Source of the DNA: Legionella gresilensis
Lineage (GTDB): Bacteria > Pseudomonadota > Gammaproteobacteria > Legionellales > Legionellaceae
Direction: 5' to 3'
Assembly (NCBI RefSeq): GCF_900639865.1
Contig: NZ_CAAAHX010000003.1
Span: 248,001-312,000 of the forward strand
Length of the DNA stretch: 64,000 nucleotides
A model generated the notes under the pieces. It was given only the letters and a program-made list of their open reading frames with translations, ran no database searches and had not been told where the DNA came from. Of this stretch, positions 1 through 7,798 are shown piece after piece. Both the position numbers and the translations under genes were made by a program. The number at the start of each line of letters is the position of its first letter. Positions within the stretch are counted from its first letter, which is position 1.

Positions 1-1
1 T

Positions 2-151
2 AAGGAATATGAAGTAAAACAAAGTTTGTCGCAAACAAATTTGTTAAAATCTTTAAATCAGTCATTTTTTTCAATAAAATCTGCAAGTGTTCACTCACCT
101 AAAAACCTTATTTCTGACACTAAGGAAGCGCCAGAACTTGATGGTTTTTAA
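2..151 (+). CDS. 3' end of an unidentified gene (partial)
   Basis: An open frame enters from the left edge and runs 49 codons to a TAA at 149-151, ending in residues APELDGF. The visible part is polar and rich in Ser, Lys and Asn, with no motif I recognise. It converges on the purine block. Because only the tail is present, the product cannot be named; the call rests only on the uninterrupted frame up to the window edge and the fit between it and the convergent purE gene. Confidence 0.45.
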   Translation, partial: KEYEVKQSLSQTNLLKSLNQSFFSIKSASVHSPKNLISDTKEAPELDGF

Positions 152-196
152 TAACATTTAGGTGTATTACATTAAGTTTATTACATTTAGCTTTTT

Positions 197-223
197 ATAA
201 GCGCTACTAATTATAGCGCTTAT
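197..223. terminator. Possible terminator hairpin between convergent genes
   Basis: A perfect 10-bp inverted repeat (ATAAGCGCTA at 197-206, TAGCGCTTAT at 214-223) with a 7-nt loop lies between the convergent partial gene and purE. Neither side has a clean T-run, so it may terminate weakly or in both directions. Confidence 0.4.
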
Positions 224-249
224 TAATTAACTAAGCTTTAAAAGCTATT

Positions 250-744
250 TTAACCTTTAATCACTGAGTTATCTAAAACTTTACGAGCTTGTTCAGCGCG
301 ATAATTTTTTACAGCTTGCTGATATTCTGGATATTTATTCCCTAAAATACTTGCAGCTAAAATGGCTGCATTAATAGCACCTGCTTTACCCACTGCTAAG
401 GTACCAACAGGTATACCTGCTGGCATCTGTACGATAGATAAAAGTGCATCTAAGCCATTAGTAAATGTCGATGAAGGAATAGGAACCCCTAAAACAGGTA
501 ATGTCGTTTTAGCAGCAACTACGCCTGGTAAGTGAGCAGCGCCACCAGCGGCTGCAATAAAAACTTCCACCCCATCTTTCTCTGCAGACTTAAGATATTC
601 AAATAATGCTTCAGGCGTTCGATGAGCCGATAAAGCGCGCACTTGATGAGGAATATCTAGAGCATCAAGTACTTTGCTTGCCTCCTCCATTAAAGGCCAA
701 TCTGATTTTGATCCCATTAAAATTGCTACTAGTGCTTTTGTCAT
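250..744 (-). CDS. purE: 5-(carboxyamino)imidazole ribonucleotide mutase PurE (class I)
   Basis: PurE converts N5-CAIR to 4-carboxy-AIR in purine synthesis, in the cytoplasm. The protein is about 164 aa, the normal class I length. It shows the N-terminal [10 protein letters not shown] phosphate-binding loop, the SAHRTP motif and the [11 protein letters not shown] loop near residues 65-76. I chose ATG 744 rather than GTG 747 because a GAGGA ribosome site sits about 6 nt upstream of the ATG but only 3 nt from the GTG. It is the last gene of the purF-purD-purN-purE run, 16 nt after purN. The partner PurK is not in this window. Confidence 0.95.
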   Translation of the reverse strand: MTKALVAILMGSKSDWPLMEEASKVLDALDIPHQVRALSAHRTPEALFEYLKSAEKDGVEVFIAAAGGAAHLPGVVAAKTTLPVLGVPIPSSTFTNGLDALLSIVQMPAGIPVGTLAVGKAGAINAAILAASILGNKYPEYQQAVKNYRAEQARKVLDNSVIKG

Positions 745-760
745 CACTTTTCCTCAACTA

Positions 761-1342
761 TTATTCATTAGACTTCTTATAAATAAACTTAATTGCCTCA
801 ACTAGTAAATTACCCTCTAATTGTTGAATACGTGTTTTAAGCGTATAAGGGGTATCCATTGGCAATACCTCACATTGCTTTTGCAAAATAATTGGGCCCG
901 CATCAACCTCTTCATTAACATAATGGACAGTGCAACCACTGTATGTTTCCCCTGCTTCTAATACGGCTTGATGTACATCCAAATCCATTAGGCCTGCATA
1001 AGCAGGTAACAGGGAGGGATGGATATTAATTACTTTTTCTTGCCAGCTTTGAATAAATTCAGCCGATAAAATACGCATATACCCAATTAAAATGATTAAA
1101 TCAACCTGATATTCTTTTAATAATTGGCTTAATTTATAATCGAATTCTTCTCGAGTTAATCCCTTAGCGGAAAGATAAGTTGCAGATAAACCAGCTTGCT
1201 TCGCTTTCTCTAAAATAGGTGCTTTTGCTTTATTACTAACGACTATTTCTATTGATGCATTAAGCTTTTTTTGCTTTATTGCATCAATAATCGCTAGTAA
1301 ATTCGTACCTCGCGTGGAACCTAAAATACCTAAGCGAATCAT
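761..1342 (-). CDS. purN: Phosphoribosylglycinamide formyltransferase PurN
   Basis: PurN transfers a formyl group from 10-formyl-THF to GAR, giving FGAR. At 193 aa it is close to the normal length. The catalytic Asn-His pair is visible in INIHPSLLPAYAG and the Asp in VDAGPIILQKQ; the N-terminal GSTRGTNL loop binds the phosphate of GAR. Its ATG overlaps the purD stop by 4 nt (ATGA), so it is translationally coupled to purD. Nothing looks damaged. Confidence 0.95.
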   Translation of the reverse strand: MIRLGILGSTRGTNLLAIIDAIKQKKLNASIEIVVSNKAKAPILEKAKQAGLSATYLSAKGLTREEFDYKLSQLLKEYQVDLIILIGYMRILSAEFIQSWQEKVINIHPSLLPAYAGLMDLDVHQAVLEAGETYSGCTVHYVNEEVDAGPIILQKQCEVLPMDTPYTLKTRIQQLEGNLLVEAIKFIYKKSNE

Positions 1343-2658
1343 AATTTATGAATCCTTTTCATATCTTGAATACGCAAGTTAATCAATTGCTCTGTGCCGA
1401 TATCACTACGGTGAAACAAGGGACCTTCAATCTGAGAAACTGCTGATTCGGCGACTTTTTCAGCGGCAATAATAGTATCTGCGATACCAACATAAGCTGC
1501 TGTACGTGACCCTGTTGCAATAATTGTCTGGTTATCAATCTCATTAACAGCTGCCAAATAAAGATTTTGTGTATCATCAACGCGACTAACATCAATTGGA
1601 AAATCTTTTAAAGGCTTATCTGGATATCCTTCTGGTACAACATATTTACAGACCGTTGCTTGACTTTTAAATTGTACATTCTCTCTCTTTAAAGACCCCG
1701 TTACCATTTGTTGACATATAGTTACAAAATCCGAATCAAGAATTGATAAAATGTTAAGGCATTCAGGATCACCAAAGCGCGCATTAAATTCAATAACAAA
1801 GATCCCTTTTTTGGTGGCAATAAAGCTACCGTATAAGATGCCGATGTAATCTTGTTTGCATTCTTTTTTTAAAGCTAAAAATACATCTTGGTTAATTTTG
1901 AAAGCGTCAGCAACTTCTTTTTCAGTCAAAAAAGGTAAACTATGATTATGATCAGAGTAACTACCCATTCCGCCTGTGTTAGGACCTTTATCACCTGCAT
2001 AAGCACGTTTATGATCTTGCACTAAAGGCATGGGAATTAAGGTATTACCATCTGCAAAACACATAAATGAAAATTCTTGACCAATTAATTTTTCTTCAAT
2101 AATAAAAGTTTGCTTCTTGGCTAAAATTTCGCGTGCAAAAGCCAAAGCGTCATCAGGATTTTTAAGATGTTCGCCAGCAACTTTAACGCCCTTTCCTCCC
2201 ATTAAACCATTAGCTTTAATGACATAATTTTCTTCACCAAGCTCCAATATAAAGTCATTGACTCCATCTAAACTTGTAAATTTTTTGTAGTTCGGTAGGC
2301 CTGAAATCTGGTACTTTTGCATTAAATCGCGGCCAAATTCCTTACTTGTTTCTATTTGCGCTAATGCTTTTTTAGGACCAATTGTTGGAATATTAACTTG
2401 CCATAATGCATCGGCCATTCCTGACTCAAGTGGTGCTTCTGGACCAATAATAGCTAAATTTATAAACCAATCCTTAGCCTGCTGACTAACTTCAAGGCAG
2501 TTATTAATATTGCCCAGGCTGTATTGCTCACATAATTCCTTTATACCTGGATTAATTAATGTGCCATAACAATATAATTTAGGTTTCTGGTTAGAACGTG
2601 TTAAAGCTTTGGCAATGGCATGCTCCCGCGCACCTGATCCAATAATAAGAATATTCAT
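1339..2658 (-). CDS. purD: Phosphoribosylamine-glycine ligase PurD
   Basis: PurD is the ATP-grasp ligase making GAR from phosphoribosylamine and glycine. The 439-aa protein starts with the Rossmann-like loop MNILIIGSGAREHAIA, carries the glycine-rich ATP-grasp loop KANGLMGGKGVKVA and the metal-binding FNARFGDPE. The segment GPNTGGMGSYSDHNHSLPFL is a variant that I associate with archaeal-type PurD more than with the enterobacterial enzyme; that is recollection, not a computed tree. It begins 3 nt after the purF stop and overlaps purN by 4 nt, so the three genes form one unit. Confidence 0.93.
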   Translation of the reverse strand: MNILIIGSGAREHAIAKALTRSNQKPKLYCYGTLINPGIKELCEQYSLGNINNCLEVSQQAKDWFINLAIIGPEAPLESGMADALWQVNIPTIGPKKALAQIETSKEFGRDLMQKYQISGLPNYKKFTSLDGVNDFILELGEENYVIKANGLMGGKGVKVAGEHLKNPDDALAFAREILAKKQTFIIEEKLIGQEFSFMCFADGNTLIPMPLVQDHKRAYAGDKGPNTGGMGSYSDHNHSLPFLTEKEVADAFKINQDVFLALKKECKQDYIGILYGSFIATKKGIFVIEFNARFGDPECLNILSILDSDFVTICQQMVTGSLKRENVQFKSQATVCKYVVPEGYPDKPLKDFPIDVSRVDDTQNLYLAAVNEIDNQTIIATGSRTAAYVGIADTIIAAEKVAESAVSQIEGPLFHRSDIGTEQLINLRIQDMKRIHKL

Positions 2659-2661
2659 TTG

Positions 2662-4158
2662 TTATAAATCCTCTATATCACTCTTATTTTTACCACGTGA
2701 AGCGTTGCGATAAATTTCTATTTCTTGCATTTTATTTGGTGTAATTTTGCTACAAAAATAGTCCCCATCCATACAAGCCATACATGTTTTATTTATTTTA
2801 TATTGGCCGCGTCTAGTAACAGCTTCTAATAAATCTTCTTTAGTCTGATAAAGTAAGGCATCAACACCAATAAATTCAGCAATTTCAGCTTCAGTCGAGT
2901 TTGCTGCAATTAACTCTTTTTTAGAGGGAATATCAATACCATAGAAACAAGGATTTTTTAAGGGCGGTGCAGTAGATACAAAGTAAATCTGCTTTGCACC
3001 AGATTCACGAACCATTTTAACAATTTCCCGTGACGTCGTGCCACGAACAATACTGTCATCGACAATTAAGACAATCTTGTTTTTAATTTCGGTTGGTTGC
3101 GGAGTAAGCTTATGACGGATGCTACTTGTACGTGCATTTTGGTCTGGCATAATAAAAGTCCGACCAATAAAGGGATTTTTATATAGGCCTTCTGAATAAC
3201 GTACACCAAGCTCATGGGCAAAGGAAAGCGCCGCGGTATTGGCTGTAAATGGCGCAGGTATAACAATATCAGGTAAAAGATTAGGGTATTTATTTTTCCA
3301 CTGGATAGCTAAATTCTGCCCCATACGTAATCGAGCCCGATAGACACTGATATCATTAATCGTCGCGTCAGGTCGTGAAAAATAGACATATTCAAAAATA
3401 CATGGTCTAAATTCAGCTGCCTTAATAACACGTCGGTAAAGCTTGCCTTTACTATCTACGTAAGCCACTTCACCTGGCAAAATATCACCCTGCGGATTAA
3501 AACCTAAAGCATAAAAAGGTGTTGTTTCTGAAGCAAAAATCGTATCTAGCGTACCGTCTTCGTTTTCACGCGTACCCCAGACTAATGGCCGAATACCATG
3601 TGGATCACGAAAGGCAATGAGTCCTTTGCCAATTACTAAGCTTACTACTGAATAAGCGCCTTCTAATTTTGCAAAAAGCAAACCAATAACATTACATAGT
3701 ACATCAAAGAATTTATCGTCATCTTCAATAAAACCAGGACTAATAGCCAGTAAATCAGCAAAGAGGAGCAATAAGACTTCTGAATCAAGGCCTGTATTTA
3801 AATGCCGATGCTGCTTGCGTATTTCATGTGCTAATTCCTGATAATTTGATAAATTACCATTATGAGCAAGTGCTATACCGCGTGGGCTACCAATCCACAG
3901 AGGTTGAACATCTGCTGCACCGTATCCGCCTGCCGTAGGATAGCGCGTATGTGCAATACCAACACAACCTTTTAAGGACAGTACATTTTCAGCAGTAAAC
4001 GTTTCACGTACAAGCCCTAAACCATACTTAGAATAAAATCGTTGCTCAGAGGTAAGAATTCCCGCAGCATCTTGGCCTCGATGCTGCAAATGAATTAAGC
4101 TTTCATACAACTCATGAGCAACAGCTTTTTGACTATGAATACCGACTATACCGCACAT
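2662..4158 (-). CDS. purF: Amidophosphoribosyltransferase PurF
   Basis: PurF commits PRPP to purine synthesis by transferring the amide nitrogen of glutamine. The protein is 498 aa. Cys2 of MCGIVGIHS becomes the N-terminal nucleophile after Met removal; the glutaminase half includes HTRYPTAGG and HNGNL. The phosphoribosyltransferase half carries the PRPP loop VLIVDDSIVRGTT near residue 365, and there is a Cys-containing tail (TCMACMDGDYFCS). A modest AAAGGT ribosome site precedes the ATG. It heads the second half of the purine block, downstream of a 370-bp palindrome-rich gap, so it may have its own promoter. Confidence 0.95.
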   Translation of the reverse strand: MCGIVGIHSQKAVAHELYESLIHLQHRGQDAAGILTSEQRFYSKYGLGLVRETFTAENVLSLKGCVGIAHTRYPTAGGYGAADVQPLWIGSPRGIALAHNGNLSNYQELAHEIRKQHRHLNTGLDSEVLLLLFADLLAISPGFIEDDDKFFDVLCNVIGLLFAKLEGAYSVVSLVIGKGLIAFRDPHGIRPLVWGTRENEDGTLDTIFASETTPFYALGFNPQGDILPGEVAYVDSKGKLYRRVIKAAEFRPCIFEYVYFSRPDATINDISVYRARLRMGQNLAIQWKNKYPNLLPDIVIPAPFTANTAALSFAHELGVRYSEGLYKNPFIGRTFIMPDQNARTSSIRHKLTPQPTEIKNKIVLIVDDSIVRGTTSREIVKMVRESGAKQIYFVSTAPPLKNPCFYGIDIPSKKELIAANSTEAEIAEFIGVDALLYQTKEDLLEAVTRRGQYKINKTCMACMDGDYFCSKITPNKMQEIEIYRNASRGKNKSDIEDL

Positions 4159-4528
4159 GTTGACTACCTTTAAACCTTAAGCACTTTAAATTTTTAGCTT
4201 TATCACAGTCTAGTTCATAAAAAGGGGATTGAATTTAATATGAGATAAAAATTAAAAAATCTTTAAATCTCAGCTCTCCGCAACTTCACTAATCCGACCT
4301 CTTGCGACTTGTTCGCAGGATCCAATAGATCCTACTTCCTCACTGGATCCCGCGGATAAACCGTCATTTCTGCGAATAAAATGTCATCCCCGCGCAGGCG
4401 GGGATCCATAGACTTATAGGCATAGTATCATCACCAGGATGGGTTCCCGCCTACGCGGGAATGACAAACTATAAAAGCTCCAAACCAGAAATGACAAACC
4501 ATGAACACTTAGAGCTTAGTAAAACTCT
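4159..4528. other. 370-bp intergenic gap between purC and purF
   Basis: No coding frame is convincing here. The stretch interrupts an otherwise tightly packed - strand purine block. It contains a nest of inverted repeats (described separately at 4344-4495) and then about 150 bp of AT-rich sequence next to the purF start, which could hold a purF promoter, though I see no clear -35/-10 pair. Confidence 0.6.
4344..4495. repeat. Nested palindromic repeat cluster
   Basis: Two copies of a 26-bp palindromic unit lie in opposite orientation: 4383-4408 (stem CCCCGC/GCGGGG) and 4440-4465 (stem TTCCCGC/GCGGGAA). They are flanked by an outer inverted pair, GTCATTTCTG at 4363-4372 and CAGAAATGAC at 4486-4495, and a further partial copy TGGATCCCGCG at 4344-4354. 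In RNA the pair could fold into one long structure, so it could act as a terminator or processing site between purC and purF. Confidence 0.8.
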
Positions 4529-5518
4529 CTAATCTATATAATCTTTTATATTACGCAAAATACGCTCTTCGATAGGCTCATCTTGTACTGTAAAGCTAAA
4601 TTTTTGTCCTGTGATCATTTCATAGAGCTTTATATATCGAGCTGAAAGCTCTTCAACTAATTCAGTAGGTGCTTGCGGCAATTGCTCATCTTTATAAGGA
4701 TCACAATTTTTAGAAAACCATAATCTTAAAAATTCTTTATCAATATTTTCGGGCTCTTTACCTTCAGCTAAACATTGCTCATAACTATTGGCAAGCCAGT
4801 AGCGACTTGAATCAGGCGTGTGTATTTCATCAACAACAATAATATTACCTTGTTCATCGCGACCAAATTCATATTTAGTATCTACTAAGATTAAATTTTG
4901 CTGCTTGGCAAGTTCAACACCGCGCTCAAATAATTTAATTGCGAGTGCACTTGCCTCTTCCCAGTCCTCTTTAGTCATCCATCCTTCAGTAATGATTTCT
5001 TGGGGAGAAATTGGGCGGTCATGAACTTTTTCTTTTGTGGTTGGCGTTAGAACTGGAGTTTCTAATTTTTGATTTTTTTTCAGGCCTTCAGGAAATGCAA
5101 TGCCGCAATACTCCCTTACACCCTGTTGATACTGGGTCCACAAAGACGTATTGGTTGTGCCTGTAATATAGCCTCTAACAACAAACTCAATCGGAAACAC
5201 TTTACATTTTTTAGCAATAACTACATTTGGATCAGGCACAGCTAAAAGATGATTAGGTACAACTGAGGATGTTTGCTTAAACCACCAAGCACTTGTTAAA
5301 TTAAGCACCTGTCCTTTATAAGGAATTAAAGCTAATGGTCTATCAAAAGCTGTTAATCTGTCTGTAGTAACAAGTAATACTTTGTCACCTAAATCATAGG
5401 TGTCTCGCACCTTTCCTTCTTGCCTAAGTCCTAATGAAAAATTAGTTTTATTTAGACAATATGGCATTGCGGCCCTGATTTTTTCGCGATAATTATCCTT
5501 TATATCTGTAGAATTCAT
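4529..5518 (-). CDS. purC: SAICAR synthetase PurC (long type)
   Basis: PurC joins CAIR and aspartate using ATP. The protein is about 329 aa, longer than the roughly 240-aa enterobacterial enzyme and closer to the long (yeast-like) type. Visible family blocks are GKVRDTYDLGDKVLLVTTDR near the N-terminus, the FPIEFVVRGYITGT region and LVDTKYEFG followed by DEIHTPDSSRYW. Three starts are possible: TTG 5536, ATG 5518 and ATG 5467; ATG 5518 is used here, which overlaps purQ by 26 nt, while ATG 5467 would start 25 nt after the purQ stop. It is the last gene of the purL-purM-purQ-purC unit. Confidence 0.93.
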   Translation of the reverse strand: MNSTDIKDNYREKIRAAMPYCLNKTNFSLGLRQEGKVRDTYDLGDKVLLVTTDRLTAFDRPLALIPYKGQVLNLTSAWWFKQTSSVVPNHLLAVPDPNVVIAKKCKVFPIEFVVRGYITGTTNTSLWTQYQQGVREYCGIAFPEGLKKNQKLETPVLTPTTKEKVHDRPISPQEIITEGWMTKEDWEEASALAIKLFERGVELAKQQNLILVDTKYEFGRDEQGNIIVVDEIHTPDSSRYWLANSYEQCLAEGKEPENIDKEFLRLWFSKNCDPYKDEQLPQAPTELVEELSARYIKLYEMITGQKFSFTVQDEPIEERILRNIKDYID

Positions 5519-6755
5519 GTGCGTATTGATTCCCAATAATATTAGTTAATAAAATTTCATCTATTATCAAATTAATATTTCCATGCTCACTCTTAAAGTG
5601 CCATAAAATACTATGTGTTATAGATTCAACATCTGAAATAAAATAATGGTCGCTCAATGTTTGCTTTGCACGTTGACCTACTAAATTATCTTTAGCCCGT
5701 ATTAAGCAAAAGTAATCATTTTCATTAGTGCGCGCTGGTAATTTAACTTCACGCTCTTTTCGATCACAATACAAAACACCACTTTTTTTAATTTTTTCAA
5801 GGATTTCTTCTGAATCCTCACAAGCAATTTCCCAATGAATAAAACGACTTACAGTCACGGGAATACCCAGTTTTCTTAACGTTTTTTGTACGGTTAGGGC
5901 ATGGTTATCTGTAATAATTGATTTAATTAAACACTGTTTATGTTTAGGCGGTGCAACAAAAAGTGCTGGCTTAATTACTGTATTTTGATAAGAATTAATT
6001 TTAGATTCATGGGCAGGTTGCGATGAAATAATGTAATCTCGCATAGAATGAAATAAAAGATCGCCATTCGTAGTCCGCTCAGGATGTGGCATCATCGCCA
6101 GGACATTACCAGTAACATTACTAATTGCAGCAATATTATCTACTGAGCCATTTGGATTTACTGGAAAATCACTAATAATTTCACCTTGCTCGTTACAATA
6201 TTGCAGCAAGGTTAAATTATTCTCCTTAATTGCTTGCAAACAAGATTCAGAGATAATAAAGCGCCCTTCTGCATGAGCAACGGGCAAGTGAATAAGGTCG
6301 TTAGGTTTTAAATAACGAGTAAACGCGGAGCTTTTATTAGATTGACTAGCTAAGCGCATATTAACCCAAGCATTATAAAAGCCCATACCTAAAATTTTGC
6401 CATCAGCTATACGCTTATTTTCTGTTAATGCTATCTCAGTCTGTGCTAAGCCAGGAACTAAGCCAGATTCTAATAAGATTTGCGCGCCATTACAAATACC
6501 AAGCACAGGTTTACCGAGCTCACTTTGGGCTTTAATTTCTTTAATAACAGGATCAAGGGCCGCAATAATGCCAGCTCTAGAACGATCCTCGTATGAAAAG
6601 CCACCGATAATAATATAACCATTAAAGCTTTTTAATTTTTCAAGTGACTCATTCCACAAAAATTCGACCGGTTGCATGCCTGCACGCTTTATTGCTAAGG
6701 CAGTTTCGCGTTCGCAATTTGATCCGGGGAATTGAATTAAACCAATATGGATCAT
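5493..6755 (-). CDS. purQ: FGAM synthase glutaminase PurQ with PurS-like tandem C-terminal extension
   Basis: Residues 1-245 are a normal PurQ class I amidotransferase: FPGSNCERE at the N-terminus, nucleophile Cys88 in GICNGAQ, and His224/Glu226 in MMPHPERTT. PurQ supplies ammonia to PurL for the FGAR to FGAM step. At 420 aa the protein is about 170 residues longer than a usual PurQ. The extension contains two segments, about 273-337 and 348-418, that each read like the small PurS subunit: a strand, a helix (QKTLRKLGI; QRAKQTLS), a second strand and, in the second copy, LLTNIIGNQYAHEF, resembling the PurS ending LLANPVIEDY. The tandem-PurS reading is my inference. PurL here is the short form, which needs PurS. 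Its start overlaps the purM stop (ATGA). Confidence 0.88.
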   Translation of the reverse strand: MIHIGLIQFPGSNCERETALAIKRAGMQPVEFLWNESLEKLKSFNGYIIIGGFSYEDRSRAGIIAALDPVIKEIKAQSELGKPVLGICNGAQILLESGLVPGLAQTEIALTENKRIADGKILGMGFYNAWVNMRLASQSNKSSAFTRYLKPNDLIHLPVAHAEGRFIISESCLQAIKENNLTLLQYCNEQGEIISDFPVNPNGSVDNIAAISNVTGNVLAMMPHPERTTNGDLLFHSMRDYIISSQPAHESKINSYQNTVIKPALFVAPPKHKQCLIKSIITDNHALTVQKTLRKLGIPVTVSRFIHWEIACEDSEEILEKIKKSGVLYCDRKEREVKLPARTNENDYFCLIRAKDNLVGQRAKQTLSDHYFISDVESITHSILWHFKSEHGNINLIIDEILLTNIIGNQYAHEFYRYKG

Positions 6756-7798
6756 AACAACTTCACCTCAGACTTACCTGGAACAACCTGGCCTATTTCA
6801 TAAAGTGGAAAAGATGGAAATTCAGCTTGTAAAAATTTATTTAAAGCAACAAAATTTTCAGCTGATAAAAATAATACTAAACCTGCTCCCATATTAAAGG
6901 TTCGGTACATTTGATTATCATCTAAGTGCCCTAATTCTTGTAGGAAGTAAAATAAAGGTTGGGAAGGAATTTTTTGCTTAGCAACTTCTACAGTACAATT
7001 AGTAGGCAAAATACGAGGTATATTTTCAAGTAAGCCACCACCCGTTATATGTGCCATACCGTTTATACCAATTCCTCTTTGTAACGCGCTTAAAATAGGT
7101 TTAGTGTAATTGACATGGGGGGTTAACAATGCTTCGCCTACTGTTTGACTTAAATCATCAATATATGTCTCAACGTTATAGCCTGCTACCTCAAACAATA
7201 ACTTTCGAGCCAGTGAATAACCATTTGTATGCAAACCACTTGAAGGAAGCGTTGCAACAAAATCCCCAGGTTGAATAGCATGCCCTAAAATAGCTTTCCC
7301 TTTTTCAACAATACCTGTAACAACGCCTACCAAATCATGCTCGCCAGGTAAGTAGGTACCAGGCATTTCAGCAGTTTCACCACCTACCAAGGAAATATCA
7401 TTTTCAAGACAGCCTGCTACTATACCCTTAACAATTTGCTCAATAACCTCAGGCTTTAACTTATCATTTGCAATATAATCTAATAAAGTAAGCGGTTTTG
7501 CACCTAAAACAATAATGTCATTGGCCGTAGCACTTACTAAATCCATACCAATGGTGTCGAATTTTTGCATCATTTTAGCGACCATCATTTTGGTCCCGAC
7601 CCCATCGATACTTTGAACCAGCACAGGATGCTCATATTCTTCTAAAAGCGATTTAAGGTCATACATTGCCCCAAAGCTGCCAATATTAGTTAAAACTTGC
7701 GGTGAAAAAGTACTTTCTACAGCTTTTTTAATCGCAAAAACGGCTTGATTGCCTGCATCAACATCTACACCAGCTGCTTTATAATCAATACTTGTCAT
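6752..7798 (-). CDS. purM: Phosphoribosylformylglycinamidine cyclo-ligase PurM
   Basis: PurM closes the imidazole ring, turning FGAM into AIR with ATP. The start used is ATG 7798, giving MTSIDYKAAGVD and 348 aa, the usual family length; it overlaps the purL stop as TAATG and has a GGGAG site in the end of purL. An upstream alternative (7831) would only add 11 atypical residues. Family blocks seen are QSIDGVGTKM, the GGETAEMPGTY loop and ITGGGLLENIPR. It overlaps purQ by 4 nt, so purL-purM-purQ look translationally coupled. Confidence 0.95.
   Translation of the reverse strand: MTSIDYKAAGVDVDAGNQAVFAIKKAVESTFSPQVLTNIGSFGAMYDLKSLLEEYEHPVLVQSIDGVGTKMMVAKMMQKFDTIGMDLVSATANDIIVLGAKPLTLLDYIANDKLKPEVIEQIVKGIVAGCLENDISLVGGETAEMPGTYLPGEHDLVGVVTGIVEKGKAILGHAIQPGDFVATLPSSGLHTNGYSLARKLLFEVAGYNVETYIDDLSQTVGEALLTPHVNYTKPILSALQRGIGINGMAHITGGGLLENIPRILPTNCTVEVAKQKIPSQPLFYFLQELGHLDDNQMYRTFNMGAGLVLFLSAENFVALNKFLQAEFPSFPLYEIGQVVPGKSEVKLL

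Noticed and set aside
1383-1595. 70-codon frame on the - strand inside purD
   Set aside because: It is another frame of the purD gene, with a hydrophobic nonsense-like product and no ribosome site.
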